52,830 nt of DNA from DAOUEG01 sp964595455 (GCA_964595455.1 CAZQQL010000008.1:1-52830); one strand, 5' to 3'. Counted from the first letter of the stretch, positions 41,213 to 50,498 are shown. Notes: generated by a model not told the origin, from the letters alone. Program-made: numbers and translations.

Positions 41213-42601
41213 ATGGTAAAAGGCCCCTCATTAAAAACGATTCTCGAACCCGCACAGAACGTACAGATCATTCGTGAATGTGATGTCGTCGTAGTGGGCG
41301 GCGGTCCCGGCGGCCACGCCGCGGCAGTTGCAGCAGCCCGCAACGGCGCCGATACGGTACTCGTCGAGCGCTACGGGATTCTCGGCGGCCAGGCTACGGG
41401 TGGCGTCGTCACCATTATCCCCAACCTGACCGGCCGCGATGGCAAACAGGAAATCATCGGCCAGACCCAGGAATGGATCGACCGCATGGACAAGCGCGAA
41501 GCCACAGCTTATGCGCCGAAGGAACTCTGGGGAAACACGGACAAGGCCCTCGTTAAAGAATGGTTCGACCGCTCCTTCTTCAACGTCCGCATCGACCGCA
41601 TCATTTACAGCGCCTTGTTCGACGCTGAAATCCTGAAATGCGTCCTTAATGACATGGTCGAAGAAGCCGGAGTAAAAGCTTATTTGCATGCTATGGGCGC
41701 CAAGACCATCATGGACGGGAACCGCGCCCGCGGCGTCATCATCGAGAGCAAGTCCGGGCGGCAGGCCATCCTGGCGAAGGTCGTCATCGATGGCACCGCT
41801 GACGGCGACCTCTTCCCCTCCGCCGGGATCACGTACGATACCGATATCGATCCCACTATCCGCATCGCCAATCTCTCCCTCTGCTACTGGATCAGTAACG
41901 TCGATATCAAGAAGAACCTCGAATTCCGTAACAATAATCCGGAGAAGTTCGGCGAATTGATGCGGAACCTGATGCAGCAGGGCGGCCACCCCGGCTACAT
42001 GAGGAGCTGCCTGAAGAACCAGGACGACATCGTCTGGGTACATCCGCGCTACGCGAACAAGAGCCAGATCGATATCGAAGAACTGACCCGCGTCGAATTC
42101 GAAGGGCGCAAGAGGATGCTTCTGTCTCACGATTACTTTAAAGCCAATATGCCGGGCTTCGAGAAGAGCTTCATTTCCCTTTCCGCCCCACAGATCGGCA
42201 CCCGCAGCAGCCGGCGCGCTCATACCGAATACATCCTGCGTGAAGCGGACGCCCAGGCCGACCGCGTGTTCAGCGATACCATCGCCGTGTTCCCGGATGT
42301 CGACCGTGGTGAAGATTCGATGAAGCATCCCTCCCTGCATGTCCCGTACCGCTGCCTTATCCCGAAGGGCGTAGAGAATATGCTGGTATCATGCCGGGCG
42401 TTCGGTTCTGACCAGGTCATCCAGAACTTTTTCAACCTGATCCCGCACTGCATCGCCTTCGGTGACGCGGCCGGTATCGCCGCCGCCCTCGCCGTAAAGC
42501 AAGCCGACGGCAAGGTCCGCGATATAAACATTGATGAACTTAAGAGCCGGCTGGTTGGAGCCAACGTTCTACTGCCGGAAGAGAGTAAAATCAACGCCTG
42601 A
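41213..42601 (+). CDS. FAD-dependent oxidoreductase (FAD_oxidored family) 2
   Basis: 462-aa flavoprotein. Rossmann motif VVVVGGGPGGHAAAVAAARNG with VLVERYG, then GGQATGGVVTIIPNLT, VVIDGTADGDLFPSAG and a C-terminal FAD contact (VSCRAFGSDQVIQNFFNLIPHCIAFGDAAGIAAALA). No N-terminal or Fe-S extension. CAGGAGG (41197-41203) sets the ATG. It is clearly a duplicate of the next gene, with the same motifs in the same order. The substrate is unknown; the family acts on organic acids, steroids and other small molecules. Confidence 0.87.
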   Translation: MVKGPSLKTILEPAQNVQIIRECDVVVVGGGPGGHAAAVAAARNGADTVLVERYGILGGQATGGVVTIIPNLTGRDGKQEIIGQTQEWIDRMDKREATAYAPKELWGNTDKALVKEWFDRSFFNVRIDRIIYSALFDAEILKCVLNDMVEEAGVKAYLHAMGAKTIMDGNRARGVIIESKSGRQAILAKVVIDGTADGDLFPSAGITYDTDIDPTIRIANLSLCYWISNVDIKKNLEFRNNNPEKFGELMRNLMQQGGHPGYMRSCLKNQDDIVWVHPRYANKSQIDIEELTRVEFEGRKRMLLSHDYFKANMPGFEKSFISLSAPQIGTRSSRRAHTEYILREADAQADRVFSDTIAVFPDVDRGEDSMKHPSLHVPYRCLIPKGVENMLVSCRAFGSDQVIQNFFNLIPHCIAFGDAAGIAAALAVKQADGKVRDINIDELKSRLVGANVLLPEESKINA

Positions 42602-42631
42602 CTTTTCAAAAATTTCCTGAATTGTTATAGT

Positions 42632-42664
42632 AGGGGGGTAGTCGAAAAGGCTGCCCCCCTTTTA
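42632..42664 (+). terminator. Intrinsic terminator between the tandem FAD oxidoreductases
   Basis: A 12-bp stem (42632-42643 with 42649-42660, two G-U pairs), GAAAA loop and TTTT. The two paralogues are therefore largely separate transcripts. Confidence 0.85.
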
Positions 42665-42682
42665 TGTCTTACGGAGGCTAAA

Positions 42683-44080
42683 ATGAACTCAATATCTCAG
42701 AAAATGGTAAGAGAACCTGCCCGTGACATCCGTGTCTGGAAAGAAGCTGATGTCGTGGTCATCGGGGGCGGCCCGGGCGGTGTGGGAGCAGCGGTAGCGG
42801 CTGCCCGCAGCGGCGCCAGGACGGTACTCATCGAGCGATACGGCCATCTCGGCGGTATGGCAACGGGGGGACTCGTCAACATCTTGCCGAACCTCAGCGA
42901 TATGACCGGCAAACAGCATGTTTATGGGCTGACCCAGGAACTCATAGACCGTCTCGACAAACGTGGCGGGACTTCCTATCCACCCAGAGACAAATGGGGT
43001 TCGACCGAAGATGATATCGTCAATTACTACCTCGATGCCAACCTCGGTTGGTTTTATGTGCGGGAAGACGCGAATATCGGCAAGAAACGGGTACACTACT
43101 CGGCGGTAGTGGACCCGGAGGTCTTTAAAGACGAACTTAACACCATTGTCCTTGAATCCGGGGCGGACCTGCTTCTGCACAGTTGGGGAACTCAGATCAT
43201 CATGGACGGGAACGCCGTTACCGGCGTCTTTTTCGAAAGTAAGTCCGGGCGGCAGGCGGTTCTCGGGAAAGTGATAATCGACGCTACCGGTGATGGGGAT
43301 ATTTTCGTCGCCGCCGGAGCGGAGTATGACAACCACTGCGATAACTCCCGGCGTACCGCGTGGCTGGCGCTGGTCTGGTGGATGGCCAACGTGGACCTGG
43401 CGCGGTATGACCGGTTCAAGAAGGAACACCCCGATGAGTTCAAGGGCCTGATGCAGGAACTCGTCAAGCTGGGCGGCTACCCGGTATTCTTCAAAGGCAT
43501 TCTAAAGAACCAGGAAGGCGTAGTCTGGTACCACTGCATGCAGCCGCAAAGAGAACGCACCGACGCCATGGATGTGGAGCAGTTGACCCGGATCGATGTC
43601 CGGGCGCGGCAACGTGCCGTCATCACCTGGGAATTCATGAAAAAGCATGTTCCCGGCTTCGAGAAATGCTTCATCATGCAGACGGCGCCGCAACTCGGCA
43701 CCCAGGGTGGGCGAAGGATCATCGGGGAATACACTATCAGTGATAAGGACCTGACGACGGACGAGGTCTTCCCGGATACCATCGCCGTCCTTGCCAATAA
43801 CGATTCTGGAGAAATATCCGCCAAGCACCCGGCCCTTTGTGTCCCGTACCGGACGCTGGTACCGAAACGGGTGGACGGCCTGCTGGTAGCCGGACGGAAT
43901 TTCTCCTGCTCCGATACCATCAATGAGTTTTTCAACATCATTCCTTACTGCCTTTGCTACGGCCAGGCGGCCGGTACCGCGGCGGCAATGGCAGCCAGTG
44001 CAAATATCCAGCCGCGCCACGTGGATTACAAAGAACTAAAAAGGAACCTGGCCAGACAAGGAGTCAATCTACCTGAGTAA
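42683..44080 (+). CDS. FAD-dependent oxidoreductase (FAD_oxidored family) 3
   Basis: 465-aa tandem paralogue of the preceding gene: VVVIGGGPGGVGAAVAAARSG, VLIERYGHLGGMATGGLVNILPNLS, VIIDATGDGDIFVAAGAEYD, and C-terminal VAGRNFSCSDTINEFFNIIPYCLCYGQAAGTAAAMA. GGAGG (42673-42677) lies 5 nt before the ATG. Separated from its twin by a terminator, so each may be expressed under different conditions. A LuxR-type regulator follows 49 nt downstream and is the obvious candidate controller. Substrate unknown. Confidence 0.87.
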   Translation: MNSISQKMVREPARDIRVWKEADVVVIGGGPGGVGAAVAAARSGARTVLIERYGHLGGMATGGLVNILPNLSDMTGKQHVYGLTQELIDRLDKRGGTSYPPRDKWGSTEDDIVNYYLDANLGWFYVREDANIGKKRVHYSAVVDPEVFKDELNTIVLESGADLLLHSWGTQIIMDGNAVTGVFFESKSGRQAVLGKVIIDATGDGDIFVAAGAEYDNHCDNSRRTAWLALVWWMANVDLARYDRFKKEHPDEFKGLMQELVKLGGYPVFFKGILKNQEGVVWYHCMQPQRERTDAMDVEQLTRIDVRARQRAVITWEFMKKHVPGFEKCFIMQTAPQLGTQGGRRIIGEYTISDKDLTTDEVFPDTIAVLANNDSGEISAKHPALCVPYRTLVPKRVDGLLVAGRNFSCSDTINEFFNIIPYCLCYGQAAGTAAAMAASANIQPRHVDYKELKRNLARQGVNLPE

Positions 44081-44129
44081 TACATGAACATGAACAGACC
44101 AAGGTCAGCAACCCGAACAGGAAGGAACC

Positions 44130-44798
44130 ATGAACCAAGCCAAGGCGCGTATCGCCGTATTCTCTTCGCAGCCCCTTTTCTGCACCGGAATCAGCCTTTC
44201 ACTCGTTAAATATGACGCCATCCGGGTCCTGATGGCCTGTCCTTTCTCCCCTGAGTCACTTGATAAGCTGGTCAGCCTCCTCCCAGACATTATCATCGTT
44301 GATATAGATGACGATCCTGACAGGGCGCTCAAGAACGTAGAAGCCGTCCAGGCACGGATAACCGGCCCGGGCATCATCGTCATGTCCAGTAACGGGACGG
44401 ATGTGTCCAGGTTTACCGCACTCCCGGATATCATGCATCACCCCAAGAGCGTCACCGCGGACGACCTGTACGTAGCCATCATGTCCATCGCAGACCCGGA
44501 ATATCCAATTGAACCCCTGGAAAAGAGCAAGCAGGTGACGATTGTCTCTGACAAAGAGGGAATGCTCGTTACGGCAAACGACAGAGAGCAGTCCAACGGC
44601 CCCTTAACCACGCGTGAACGTGAAGTCCTGAGCTACGTGGCGCTGGGTTATCTCAACAAACAGATCGCGGATACGCTGGGCATCAGCACCGAGACCATCA
44701 AGAACCACATCACGTCATCATTGAGGAAGCTGCACGCTACCAGCCGTACGGACGCCGTGGTGCAGGCTATCAGGCAGGGGCTTATTACGATAAGCTGA
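44130..44798 (+). CDS. NarL/LuxR-family response regulator with atypical receiver
   Basis: 222 aa. The N-terminal receiver-like domain (1-120) has SSQ in place of the acidic pair but keeps a possible phospho-acceptor in IIIVDIDDDP and Lys in HHPKSV. The C-terminal GerE/LuxR helix-turn-helix (about 158-220) is intact: LTTREREVLSYVALGYLNKQIADTLGISTETIKNHI. It follows the FAD oxidoreductase pair in the same direction and may regulate it. No histidine kinase is adjacent, and the damaged acid pocket suggests phosphorylation-independent control. Confidence 0.85.
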   Translation: MNQAKARIAVFSSQPLFCTGISLSLVKYDAIRVLMACPFSPESLDKLVSLLPDIIIVDIDDDPDRALKNVEAVQARITGPGIIVMSSNGTDVSRFTALPDIMHHPKSVTADDLYVAIMSIADPEYPIEPLEKSKQVTIVSDKEGMLVTANDREQSNGPLTTREREVLSYVALGYLNKQIADTLGISTETIKNHITSSLRKLHATSRTDAVVQAIRQGLITIS

Positions 44799-44802
44799 AG
44801 GC

Positions 44803-44848
44803 AAAAAAGCCCGGCGGGAACGAGTCCCGACCGGGCTTAATTCTTTTT
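44803..44848. terminator. Bidirectional terminator between convergent genes
   Basis: AAGCCCGG-CGGGA-acgag-TCCCG-a-CCGGGCTT (44807-44838) has A6 on the left and ATTCTTTTT on the right. It can stop the regulator mRNA (+) and, less strongly, the iorB mRNA (-). Confidence 0.9.
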
Positions 44849-44859
44849 CCAGATAGTTG

Positions 44860-45474
44860 TTACGCCGCCGCCGCGAGGGCGTTCTTGACGTACTCGTAGC
44901 CGAGGTCGAACGCTTTAAAGTTGATGGCAGCGACCTTCTGGTTGAAGCGCGAAGCTATTGCATCCTTGGCGTGCTGCTGGTCGATGGGCATCAGACCGGA
45001 GCCGAATAGCGCCCCGAGCATGACCACATTGGCTGCCTGGAGAGAGCCAGCTTCTTTCGCCAGGCCGCTGGCATCCAGCGTGATGATACGGTTGGTGACT
45101 TCCTTCAGCTTTATGACTATCTGCTCAGACGTGGGATACCCGCTCTTTCCCAGGTAGACGGTATACGGCATGACAGTTGTTGTGTTGAGGACGACGACGC
45201 TGTTCCTGGCAAGGTATTGAATGTTCCGGAGCGCCTCGGAAGGTTCGACGGCGACGAGGACGTCACACTTGCCTTCCGGGGTCATCGGAGCAATGACATC
45301 ACCGCCAAGCCGCAGATTGCTGAATACGGAGCCGCCGCGCTGGGCCATGCCGAGGACCTCGGAACCTTTGACAGCCACGCCGCCGTTAACGGCCGCGTTA
45401 CCGAGCAGTTCCGAAACCAGGACAACACCTTGCCCGCCGGTACCGCATATGATTATGTTTATTTCTCTCGCCAT
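44860..45474 (-). CDS. iorB: Indolepyruvate:ferredoxin oxidoreductase beta subunit
   Basis: 204 aa, the pyruvate-oxidoreductase gamma-type domain: IIICGTGGQGVVLVSELLGNAA, GSEVLGMAQRGGSVFSNLRLG and VVMLGALFGSGLMP. With the alpha subunit encoded just upstream (3 nt between them) it oxidises aryl- or other 2-oxoacids to acyl-CoA with ferredoxin as acceptor. Length is normal. Same strand and operon as the alpha fusion, ending at the bidirectional terminator. Confidence 0.93.
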   Translation of the reverse strand: MAREINIIICGTGGQGVVLVSELLGNAAVNGGVAVKGSEVLGMAQRGGSVFSNLRLGGDVIAPMTPEGKCDVLVAVEPSEALRNIQYLARNSVVVLNTTTVMPYTVYLGKSGYPTSEQIVIKLKEVTNRIITLDASGLAKEAGSLQAANVVMLGALFGSGLMPIDQQHAKDAIASRFNQKVAAINFKAFDLGYEYVKNALAAAA

Positions 45475-45477
45475 CGT

Positions 45478-48400
45478 TTACTCTCCTGCCTTGATTGCTT
45501 CATGCGGACATACCTGCGCGCAAACGCCGCAGCCGGGGCACTGGGTTTCATCAACCGCTGCCTTGCTATCATCCATGATAAGTGCCGGGCAGGCGAGCAG
45601 GTTGATGCAGATCTTGCAGTCGCAACTCAAGCACCGTTTAGCCTCAGCGACTGCCTGTTCTTTGCTGAAGCCAAGATTGACTTCCTTGAAGTTCGTCTTG
45701 CGTTCCGCCGCGGGAGCGACTGGCGCCGTCTTTCTCGCTTCCCTGGCAAGGCCCCAGGTCTCGACGATGAGCTTGGTCTCGAAGACCGCCTCGCCGTCCC
45801 TGCCGGCATCCATCGGTTCGCCCTTGAGATAGAGGTCTATCGATTTCGCCGCTTTTCGGCCGGCCGCCATGGCCTGGACGACGGTCGCGGCGCCGGTAAC
45901 GGCGTCGCCGCCGGCGAACACGCCCTTGACAGAAGTGGCCAGGGTAACGGGATCGGCGCTGATGCGGCCGTCCTTGACGGCCTTACCGCCCAGGAAATCG
46001 AGTTCCGGTTCTTCACCGACCGCGGCGATGATGAGGTCGGCATCGATGGTGAACTCAGAACCGGCTACCGGTACCGGGCGTCGCCGCCCGCTAGCATCCG
46101 GCTCGCCGAGTTCCATCTTGACGCATTCAAGGCCGATAACCTTGCCGCCGGCAACAACGACCTTGTTCGGGCCGGAAAGGAGCGCCAGTTTGACACCTTC
46201 TTCTTCCGCCTCGTGAATCTCCGAGGGGATCGCCGGCATTTCGTCCCGGGAGCGCCGGTAGACGATCTGAACGTCCTTGACGCCGAGCCGGAGACAGGTG
46301 CGGGCGCAGTCGATAGCGACATTACCGCCGCCAACGACGATAGCCTTGCTGGCCGCCGCGGCCTTTTCACCGGAATTCACCTTGAAAAGGAATTCAGTAC
46401 CGTCGATGACGCCGTGGGCGTTATCGTTGGGAATGCCGAGGTTCCGTCCCTTATGGGCGCCGACGGCCAGGAACACGGCATCGTACTGTTTCTGCAGGTC
46501 GGCGAACTGAATATCTTTGCCGATCCTGGTATTGAGCTTGATATCCACACCGAGTTTAATGATGAGTTCAGTCTCTTTCTTCAGGACTTCACGCGGAAGG
46601 CGGAAGTCCGGGATGCCCCAGGCCATCATGCCGCCCACGGAAGAAAGAGCTTCAAAGATGGTCACCTTGTAGCCTGCCTTGCGAAGGTCCCAGGCAGCTA
46701 TCATCCCGGCTGGCCCGCCGCCGACAACGGCGACCTTCTTCCCGTTCTCCACCGGAACGCTGAGGTCATCAGTGTGCTTGCCGTATTCCACCGCTGCCCG
46801 TTTGAGGCCGTTGATGGAAATGGCTTCTTCGACATTGCCGCGTTCGCACTTACCTTCACAGGGAGCGGTGCAGACATGTCCGATGATGGACGGGAATGGA
46901 AGGGTCTGTTTGATCAGCGCGAGAGCTTCATCGAACTTGCCTTCCTTGATGAGCTTCACGTAGCCGCGGATATCGATGTGGAGGGGGCAGGTGGCCTGGC
47001 AGGCCGGGGCACTGCCGGCAACACATTTCTCCTTGTCCACGACGTAGGGAACGGTCTTGGCGCCTTCCTTCTTTTTCTGGCGGGCGTCAAGGATGTTACA
47101 GAGACGGCGGGAAACCACCAGCGCCGGGCCTTCGAATCGGATGGCCCTCTCGAGCGTATCGATGAGGGAGGGGAGGTCGAAGGCATCGACTACTTCAACG
47201 AACTTGACGCCGGCGGCCCGGGCAATGTTCTCGATCTTGATATCCAGGTCCAGGCTTTCCAGTGAGCCCGGGTGGGGCTGGAAACCGGTCATGCCGGTGG
47301 TGGAGTTGTCCATGACTACCATGGTGAGATTGGCCTTGTTATATACCGCGTTGATCATCGGCGCAATACCGGAATGGAAGAACGTGGAATCGCCGAGATG
47401 GCCGATAACCGGCCGGTCCAGTACGTGGGCGAACCCGTTGGCCATCCCGAAACCGCCGCCCATGCAGACCGCGGTATCGTCCGTGTTCAGCGGTTCGTTG
47501 GCGCCGAGAGCATAGCAGCCGATGTCGCCGGTCTTGACCGCTTCCTTGCCGGTCTCCTGCTGGTAGCGCTTGGCGGCGATGTTGATAGCATACGCTGTGG
47601 CACGGTGGGGACAGCCGGCGCACATGGTCGGGGGCCGCAGCGGCAGAAGCGCTTCGGTATCCTTGCGAAGGGCATCTATCTCCTGGAAATCGACCGGAGT
47701 TTTGACACCGGTCAGTTTGGTGAGGCCTTCGGCGACGAGCCGGGTGGAAAGCTCACCAGCCAATGTCAGGAGGTCTTTTCCGTGAACTTTGGTGGTAATA
47801 TCGTTATCTTTGGCGACGACCTTGACGGCTTCTTCAACAAAGGGTTCGAGTTCTTCAACGACGAGGACCCGATCGACGGATTCGAGCATCTTCTTGATGA
47901 GCTTGACCGGAGCGGGGTACGGGGTGCCGATCTTGAGGAATGAGACCTTGTCTTCCAGTCCCATCCACTTGATGGCTTCGATGGCGTAGCCGTTGGAAAT
48001 CCCGTTGGCGATGACACCGAGCCTGGCGCCCGGTTTCAATGTCAACTGGTTATAAGGCAGGTCGTCCACGATAGCGGCTATCTTCTTCATCCGTTCGATA
48101 AGGAAGCGCCGGCGGGCACGGAAATTGGCCGGAAGACAGACCAGACGCTGGTAGTCCCTGACGAATTCAGCCTTACGGGCAGTCTTATCGATATCCCCGA
48201 ACGTCACATCACCGCGGGCGTGGCCGATACGGGTCACCGACCGAAGCATCCACATCTGACCGAATTTTTCAGAAAGGCGGAACGCATCCGCCATCATATC
48301 CTTGGCCTCCTGGGCTGAAGCCGGCTCGAAGACCGGAATGTAAGCCTGGCGGGCCAGGAGACGGTTGTCCTGCTCGTTCTGGGAGCTCCACTGGCCGGGG

Positions 48401-48762
48401 TCGTCGGCGGAAATCACCACGAGGCCGCCCAGTCCCATATAGGATGCCGACATCAAAGGATCATGGGCGACGTTAACGCCCACATGCTTCATAATCGCCA
48501 GGGAACGGAGCCCGGTGGTTGCGGCCGCCATGGCGACCTCGAGCGCGACCTTTTCATTAATTGACCATTCCGCGTACATGCCGGCTGCCTGGGCGTTCTC
48601 CACGAGCGTTGTCGTTATCTCGCTGGATGGGGTACCGGGGTACGAAGCGACGACCTGAACGCCGGCTTCAATGGCGCCGCGGGCGATGGCTTCATTGCCC
48701 AGCATAAACAGGCGGGCGCCGGGAGCATCGGAGGTGATGGTCACTTGTGCTACCTTGTTCAA
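45478..48762 (-). CDS. iorA: IorA fused to a GltD-like NAD(P)H:acceptor module
   Basis: 1094 aa. Residues 1-555: IorA core with TPP motifs MCAGCPHRA (about 380), GDIGCYALG (about 412) and GDSTFFHSG (about 457). Residues of about 575-650: cysteine-rich Fe-S domain as in GltD (C...C...CP...C...C...C). Residues of about 670-1000: GltD-type FAD/NAD(P) domains (VAVVGGGPAGMIAAWD; VVGGGNVAIDCAR; GGDAVTGAATVVQAMAAGRKAA). Residues of about 1040-1094: the normal IorA C-terminal 2x[4Fe-4S] domain (CLSCDCKICINLLACP; CPGCGVCAQVCP). Thus a GltD-like unit is inserted between core and ferredoxin domain. Start TTG 48762, set by AGGAGG (48775-48770) 7 nt upstream. Confidence 0.9.
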   Translation of the reverse strand: MNKVAQVTITSDAPGARLFMLGNEAIARGAIEAGVQVVASYPGTPSSEITTTLVENAQAAGMYAEWSINEKVALEVAMAAATTGLRSLAIMKHVGVNVAHDPLMSASYMGLGGLVVISADDPGQWSSQNEQDNRLLARQAYIPVFEPASAQEAKDMMADAFRLSEKFGQMWMLRSVTRIGHARGDVTFGDIDKTARKAEFVRDYQRLVCLPANFRARRRFLIERMKKIAAIVDDLPYNQLTLKPGARLGVIANGISNGYAIEAIKWMGLEDKVSFLKIGTPYPAPVKLIKKMLESVDRVLVVEELEPFVEEAVKVVAKDNDITTKVHGKDLLTLAGELSTRLVAEGLTKLTGVKTPVDFQEIDALRKDTEALLPLRPPTMCAGCPHRATAYAINIAAKRYQQETGKEAVKTGDIGCYALGANEPLNTDDTAVCMGGGFGMANGFAHVLDRPVIGHLGDSTFFHSGIAPMINAVYNKANLTMVVMDNSTTGMTGFQPHPGSLESLDLDIKIENIARAAGVKFVEVVDAFDLPSLIDTLERAIRFEGPALVVSRRLCNILDARQKKKEGAKTVPYVVDKEKCVAGSAPACQATCPLHIDIRGYVKLIKEGKFDEALALIKQTLPFPSIIGHVCTAPCEGKCERGNVEEAISINGLKRAAVEYGKHTDDLSVPVENGKKVAVVGGGPAGMIAAWDLRKAGYKVTIFEALSSVGGMMAWGIPDFRLPREVLKKETELIIKLGVDIKLNTRIGKDIQFADLQKQYDAVFLAVGAHKGRNLGIPNDNAHGVIDGTEFLFKVNSGEKAAAASKAIVVGGGNVAIDCARTCLRLGVKDVQIVYRRSRDEMPAIPSEIHEAEEEGVKLALLSGPNKVVVAGGKVIGLECVKMELGEPDASGRRRPVPVAGSEFTIDADLIIAAVGEEPELDFLGGKAVKDGRISADPVTLATSVKGVFAGGDAVTGAATVVQAMAAGRKAAKSIDLYLKGEPMDAGRDGEAVFETKLIVETWGLAREARKTAPVAPAAERKTNFKEVNLGFSKEQAVAEAKRCLSCDCKICINLLACPALIMDDSKAAVDETQCPGCGVCAQVCPHEAIKAGE

Positions 48763-48929
48763 TTACACTCCTCCTAACCTGATATAGTAGCGTACTCTCC
48801 GGGATTGACCGATAGACACCGGAGAGCTGCGGCTTTACGCAATGACACGATGAGACGCACTGATTTATTGTAAGAGGGAAGCGGAGATTAACGGTTTGCG
48901 TACCGTAAAGTCCTATTTTCCTTATATTT

Positions 48930-48959
48930 ATTCTACACGCTGGCGGGGTTGGCTGGCAA
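48930..48959 (-). promoter_or_regulatory. Promoter of the iorAB operon
   Basis: On the minus strand TTGCCA (48959-48954) and TAGAAT (48935-48930) at 18-nt spacing. The leader would be about 160 nt and contains a small inverted repeat ACGGT...ACCGT (48891-48906). The 48763-49097 gap otherwise holds only this and the divergent promoter. Confidence 0.6.
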
Positions 48960-49038
48960 CCGCGGGAAGGTACCACGACGCGGGACAATCTCGGCTCAAC
49001 TGGAAGGTCAGCTTCCTAATTTACTCTTGCACTCACGT

Positions 49039-49068
49039 TTGACAGGTATTCTCGTGTTGAGCTAATAT
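49039..49068 (+). promoter_or_regulatory. Promoter of the cupin-ferredoxin-cupin cluster
   Basis: Perfect TTGACA (49039-49044) and TAATAT (49063-49068) at 18-nt spacing, giving a leader of about 20 nt with GAGGAGG. Confidence 0.6.
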
Positions 49069-49097
49069 TGCGGCAAGTAACAGCGAGGAGGTTTCCT

Positions 49098-49607
49098 ATG
49101 GCTGGTAATTACGACCACTATATCATCGAGTACGATCCGAAGAAATTCCCCAATGAACGCCGCCCGGTCATGGCTTACATGGACGATACCCTGGCCAAAG
49201 GCAGCCACTTTTACCTGATTCACTGGATACTGCCGGGCTTCGGCGATAACCTGGGGGATTTTCCTTACGCGGGGCACCCGCCGCATATTCATAAGGACGC
49301 GGAACTGCTTTTCCACATCGGAACCGACCCCCAGAACCCGATGGACCTGGGAGCGGAAGTCATTATGTACCTCGGTCCTGAACTTGAAGAACACCACATC
49401 ACCCGCACCTGCTGCATCTGGATACCACCCAACTTCATCCATTCCCCCTGGAAGCCGGTAAGAATCGATCGCCCCTGGATTTTCATGGAATTCAACCAGG
49501 GCCCGGTACACACGGAGAAGTCCTACCGGCAGATACTGCCCAAAGAATCCAGGGAGAAGATCAACTGGGACATGTGGCCGGACGACAAATACGAACCCCC
49601 GGCATAA
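49098..49607 (+). CDS. Small cupin-domain protein 4
   Basis: 169 aa. Cupin motif 1 HIHKDAE (H-x-H-x3-E); motif 2 PPNFIH, where the usual Gly is Asn, but the His ligand remains. The segment DPQNPMDLGAEVIMYLGPELEEH matches cupins 3 and 5. GAGGAGG (49085-49091) sets ATG 49098; the 10 extra codons of the longer frame would cover the ribosome site. It begins a divergent unit next to iorAB and is followed by a ferredoxin. Role unknown. Confidence 0.82.
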   Translation: MAGNYDHYIIEYDPKKFPNERRPVMAYMDDTLAKGSHFYLIHWILPGFGDNLGDFPYAGHPPHIHKDAELLFHIGTDPQNPMDLGAEVIMYLGPELEEHHITRTCCIWIPPNFIHSPWKPVRIDRPWIFMEFNQGPVHTEKSYRQILPKESREKINWDMWPDDKYEPPA

Positions 49608-49639
49608 CTCGAAACTCATTACGATTATTGGAGGATATC

Positions 49640-49855
49640 GTGGCTTACAGCATTGATATGAAAAAATGCCTTAAATGCGGCCTCTGCGTTACCCAGTGCC
49701 CACACCATGCGTTCGTTGTTACCGACAAGAAAACCGAGTCCGACGGGCTGATACTGTACACCGTAAAGATCGACCAGAACATCTGCACGGAGTGCGGAGA
49801 ATGCATGGACACCATCGAATGGTGGTGCCCGGCCAAGGCCATCGTCCGGTCATAG
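49640..49855 (+). CDS. Small 2x[4Fe-4S] ferredoxin-like protein
   Basis: 71 aa starting at GTG 49640, fixed by GGAGG (49630-49634) 5 nt upstream. Cluster 1: C10, C13, C16, C20 (classical). Cluster 2: C49, C52, C55, then C63, with seven residues between the third and fourth Cys instead of three (MDTIEWW). The spacing and the double Trp suggest an altered potential or a [3Fe-4S]-like variant. It may serve the divergent iorAB oxidoreductase, which needs a ferredoxin, or the flanking cupins (inference). Confidence 0.85.
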   Translation: MAYSIDMKKCLKCGLCVTQCPHHAFVVTDKKTESDGLILYTVKIDQNICTECGECMDTIEWWCPAKAIVRS

Positions 49856-49967
49856 CCGACAAGATCAGCAAGTTTATGATCGAATGACATACCGGCGAAG
49901 GACGTTGCCGCTATCTGTCTGCCATCGATTAGCCAGCAGATGAATCGGTACTTGAAGGAGGACCATC

Positions 49968-50465
49968 ATGCCTGAACTGAAGTACAGCAAGTACTTTCTC
50001 AACGAGATTCCGGACGAACAGCGGTTTAAAGGCTTTGCAAAAATGCCGAGCATGATAGCCTACACCGATAATGACATCATCCCGGACAGCAAGTACTTCT
50101 CCGTCATGATCATGGGTGAAGAAGCTACGAAAATGGCCGGTCACGGACCTCATATCCATAACGACCCGGAACTACTGGTTGCCCTCGGCACCGATATGTC
50201 CAACCCGCGCGACCTCGGCGCTAAGATGGAAATGTGCATGGGTCCGGAGATGGAAAGCCATATCGTCACCGAATCGACGATGATTTGGATACCCGCCAGG
50301 TTCGTTCATGCTCCGTTCCGTATCCTTGAAGTTACCCGACCTTTCATCTTTATCCAGTGTCAGTACGCAGCCAAGCTGACCGAGACTTCTCTGAAGAAAC
50401 TCGTGTCCGAAGAACTGCGGGACAAGATGATATTTATCGACGCGGACGGTACCGAGAAGGCATAA
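49968..50465 (+). CDS. Small cupin-domain protein 5
   Basis: 165 aa. Cupin motif 1 HIHNDPE and motif 2 PARFVH keep the metal ligands. The start KYSKYFLNEIPDEQRF and the block DMSNPRDLGAKMEMCMGPEMESH relate it to cupin 4. AAGGAGG (49955-49961) lies 6 nt before the ATG. It ends at a strong terminator whose right half lies inside the convergent GH65 gene. Confidence 0.82.
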   Translation: MPELKYSKYFLNEIPDEQRFKGFAKMPSMIAYTDNDIIPDSKYFSVMIMGEEATKMAGHGPHIHNDPELLVALGTDMSNPRDLGAKMEMCMGPEMESHIVTESTMIWIPARFVHAPFRILEVTRPFIFIQCQYAAKLTETSLKKLVSEELRDKMIFIDADGTEKA

Positions 50466-50498
50466 TAGTCTGGTTTTCTTTCCCTCGATTCTCCACAA

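Noticed and set aside
45217..47265. 682-aa open frame on +
   Set aside because: Antisense to the iorA fusion, whose domains are clear; no recognisable family, and the frame is open only because of high-GC codon use.
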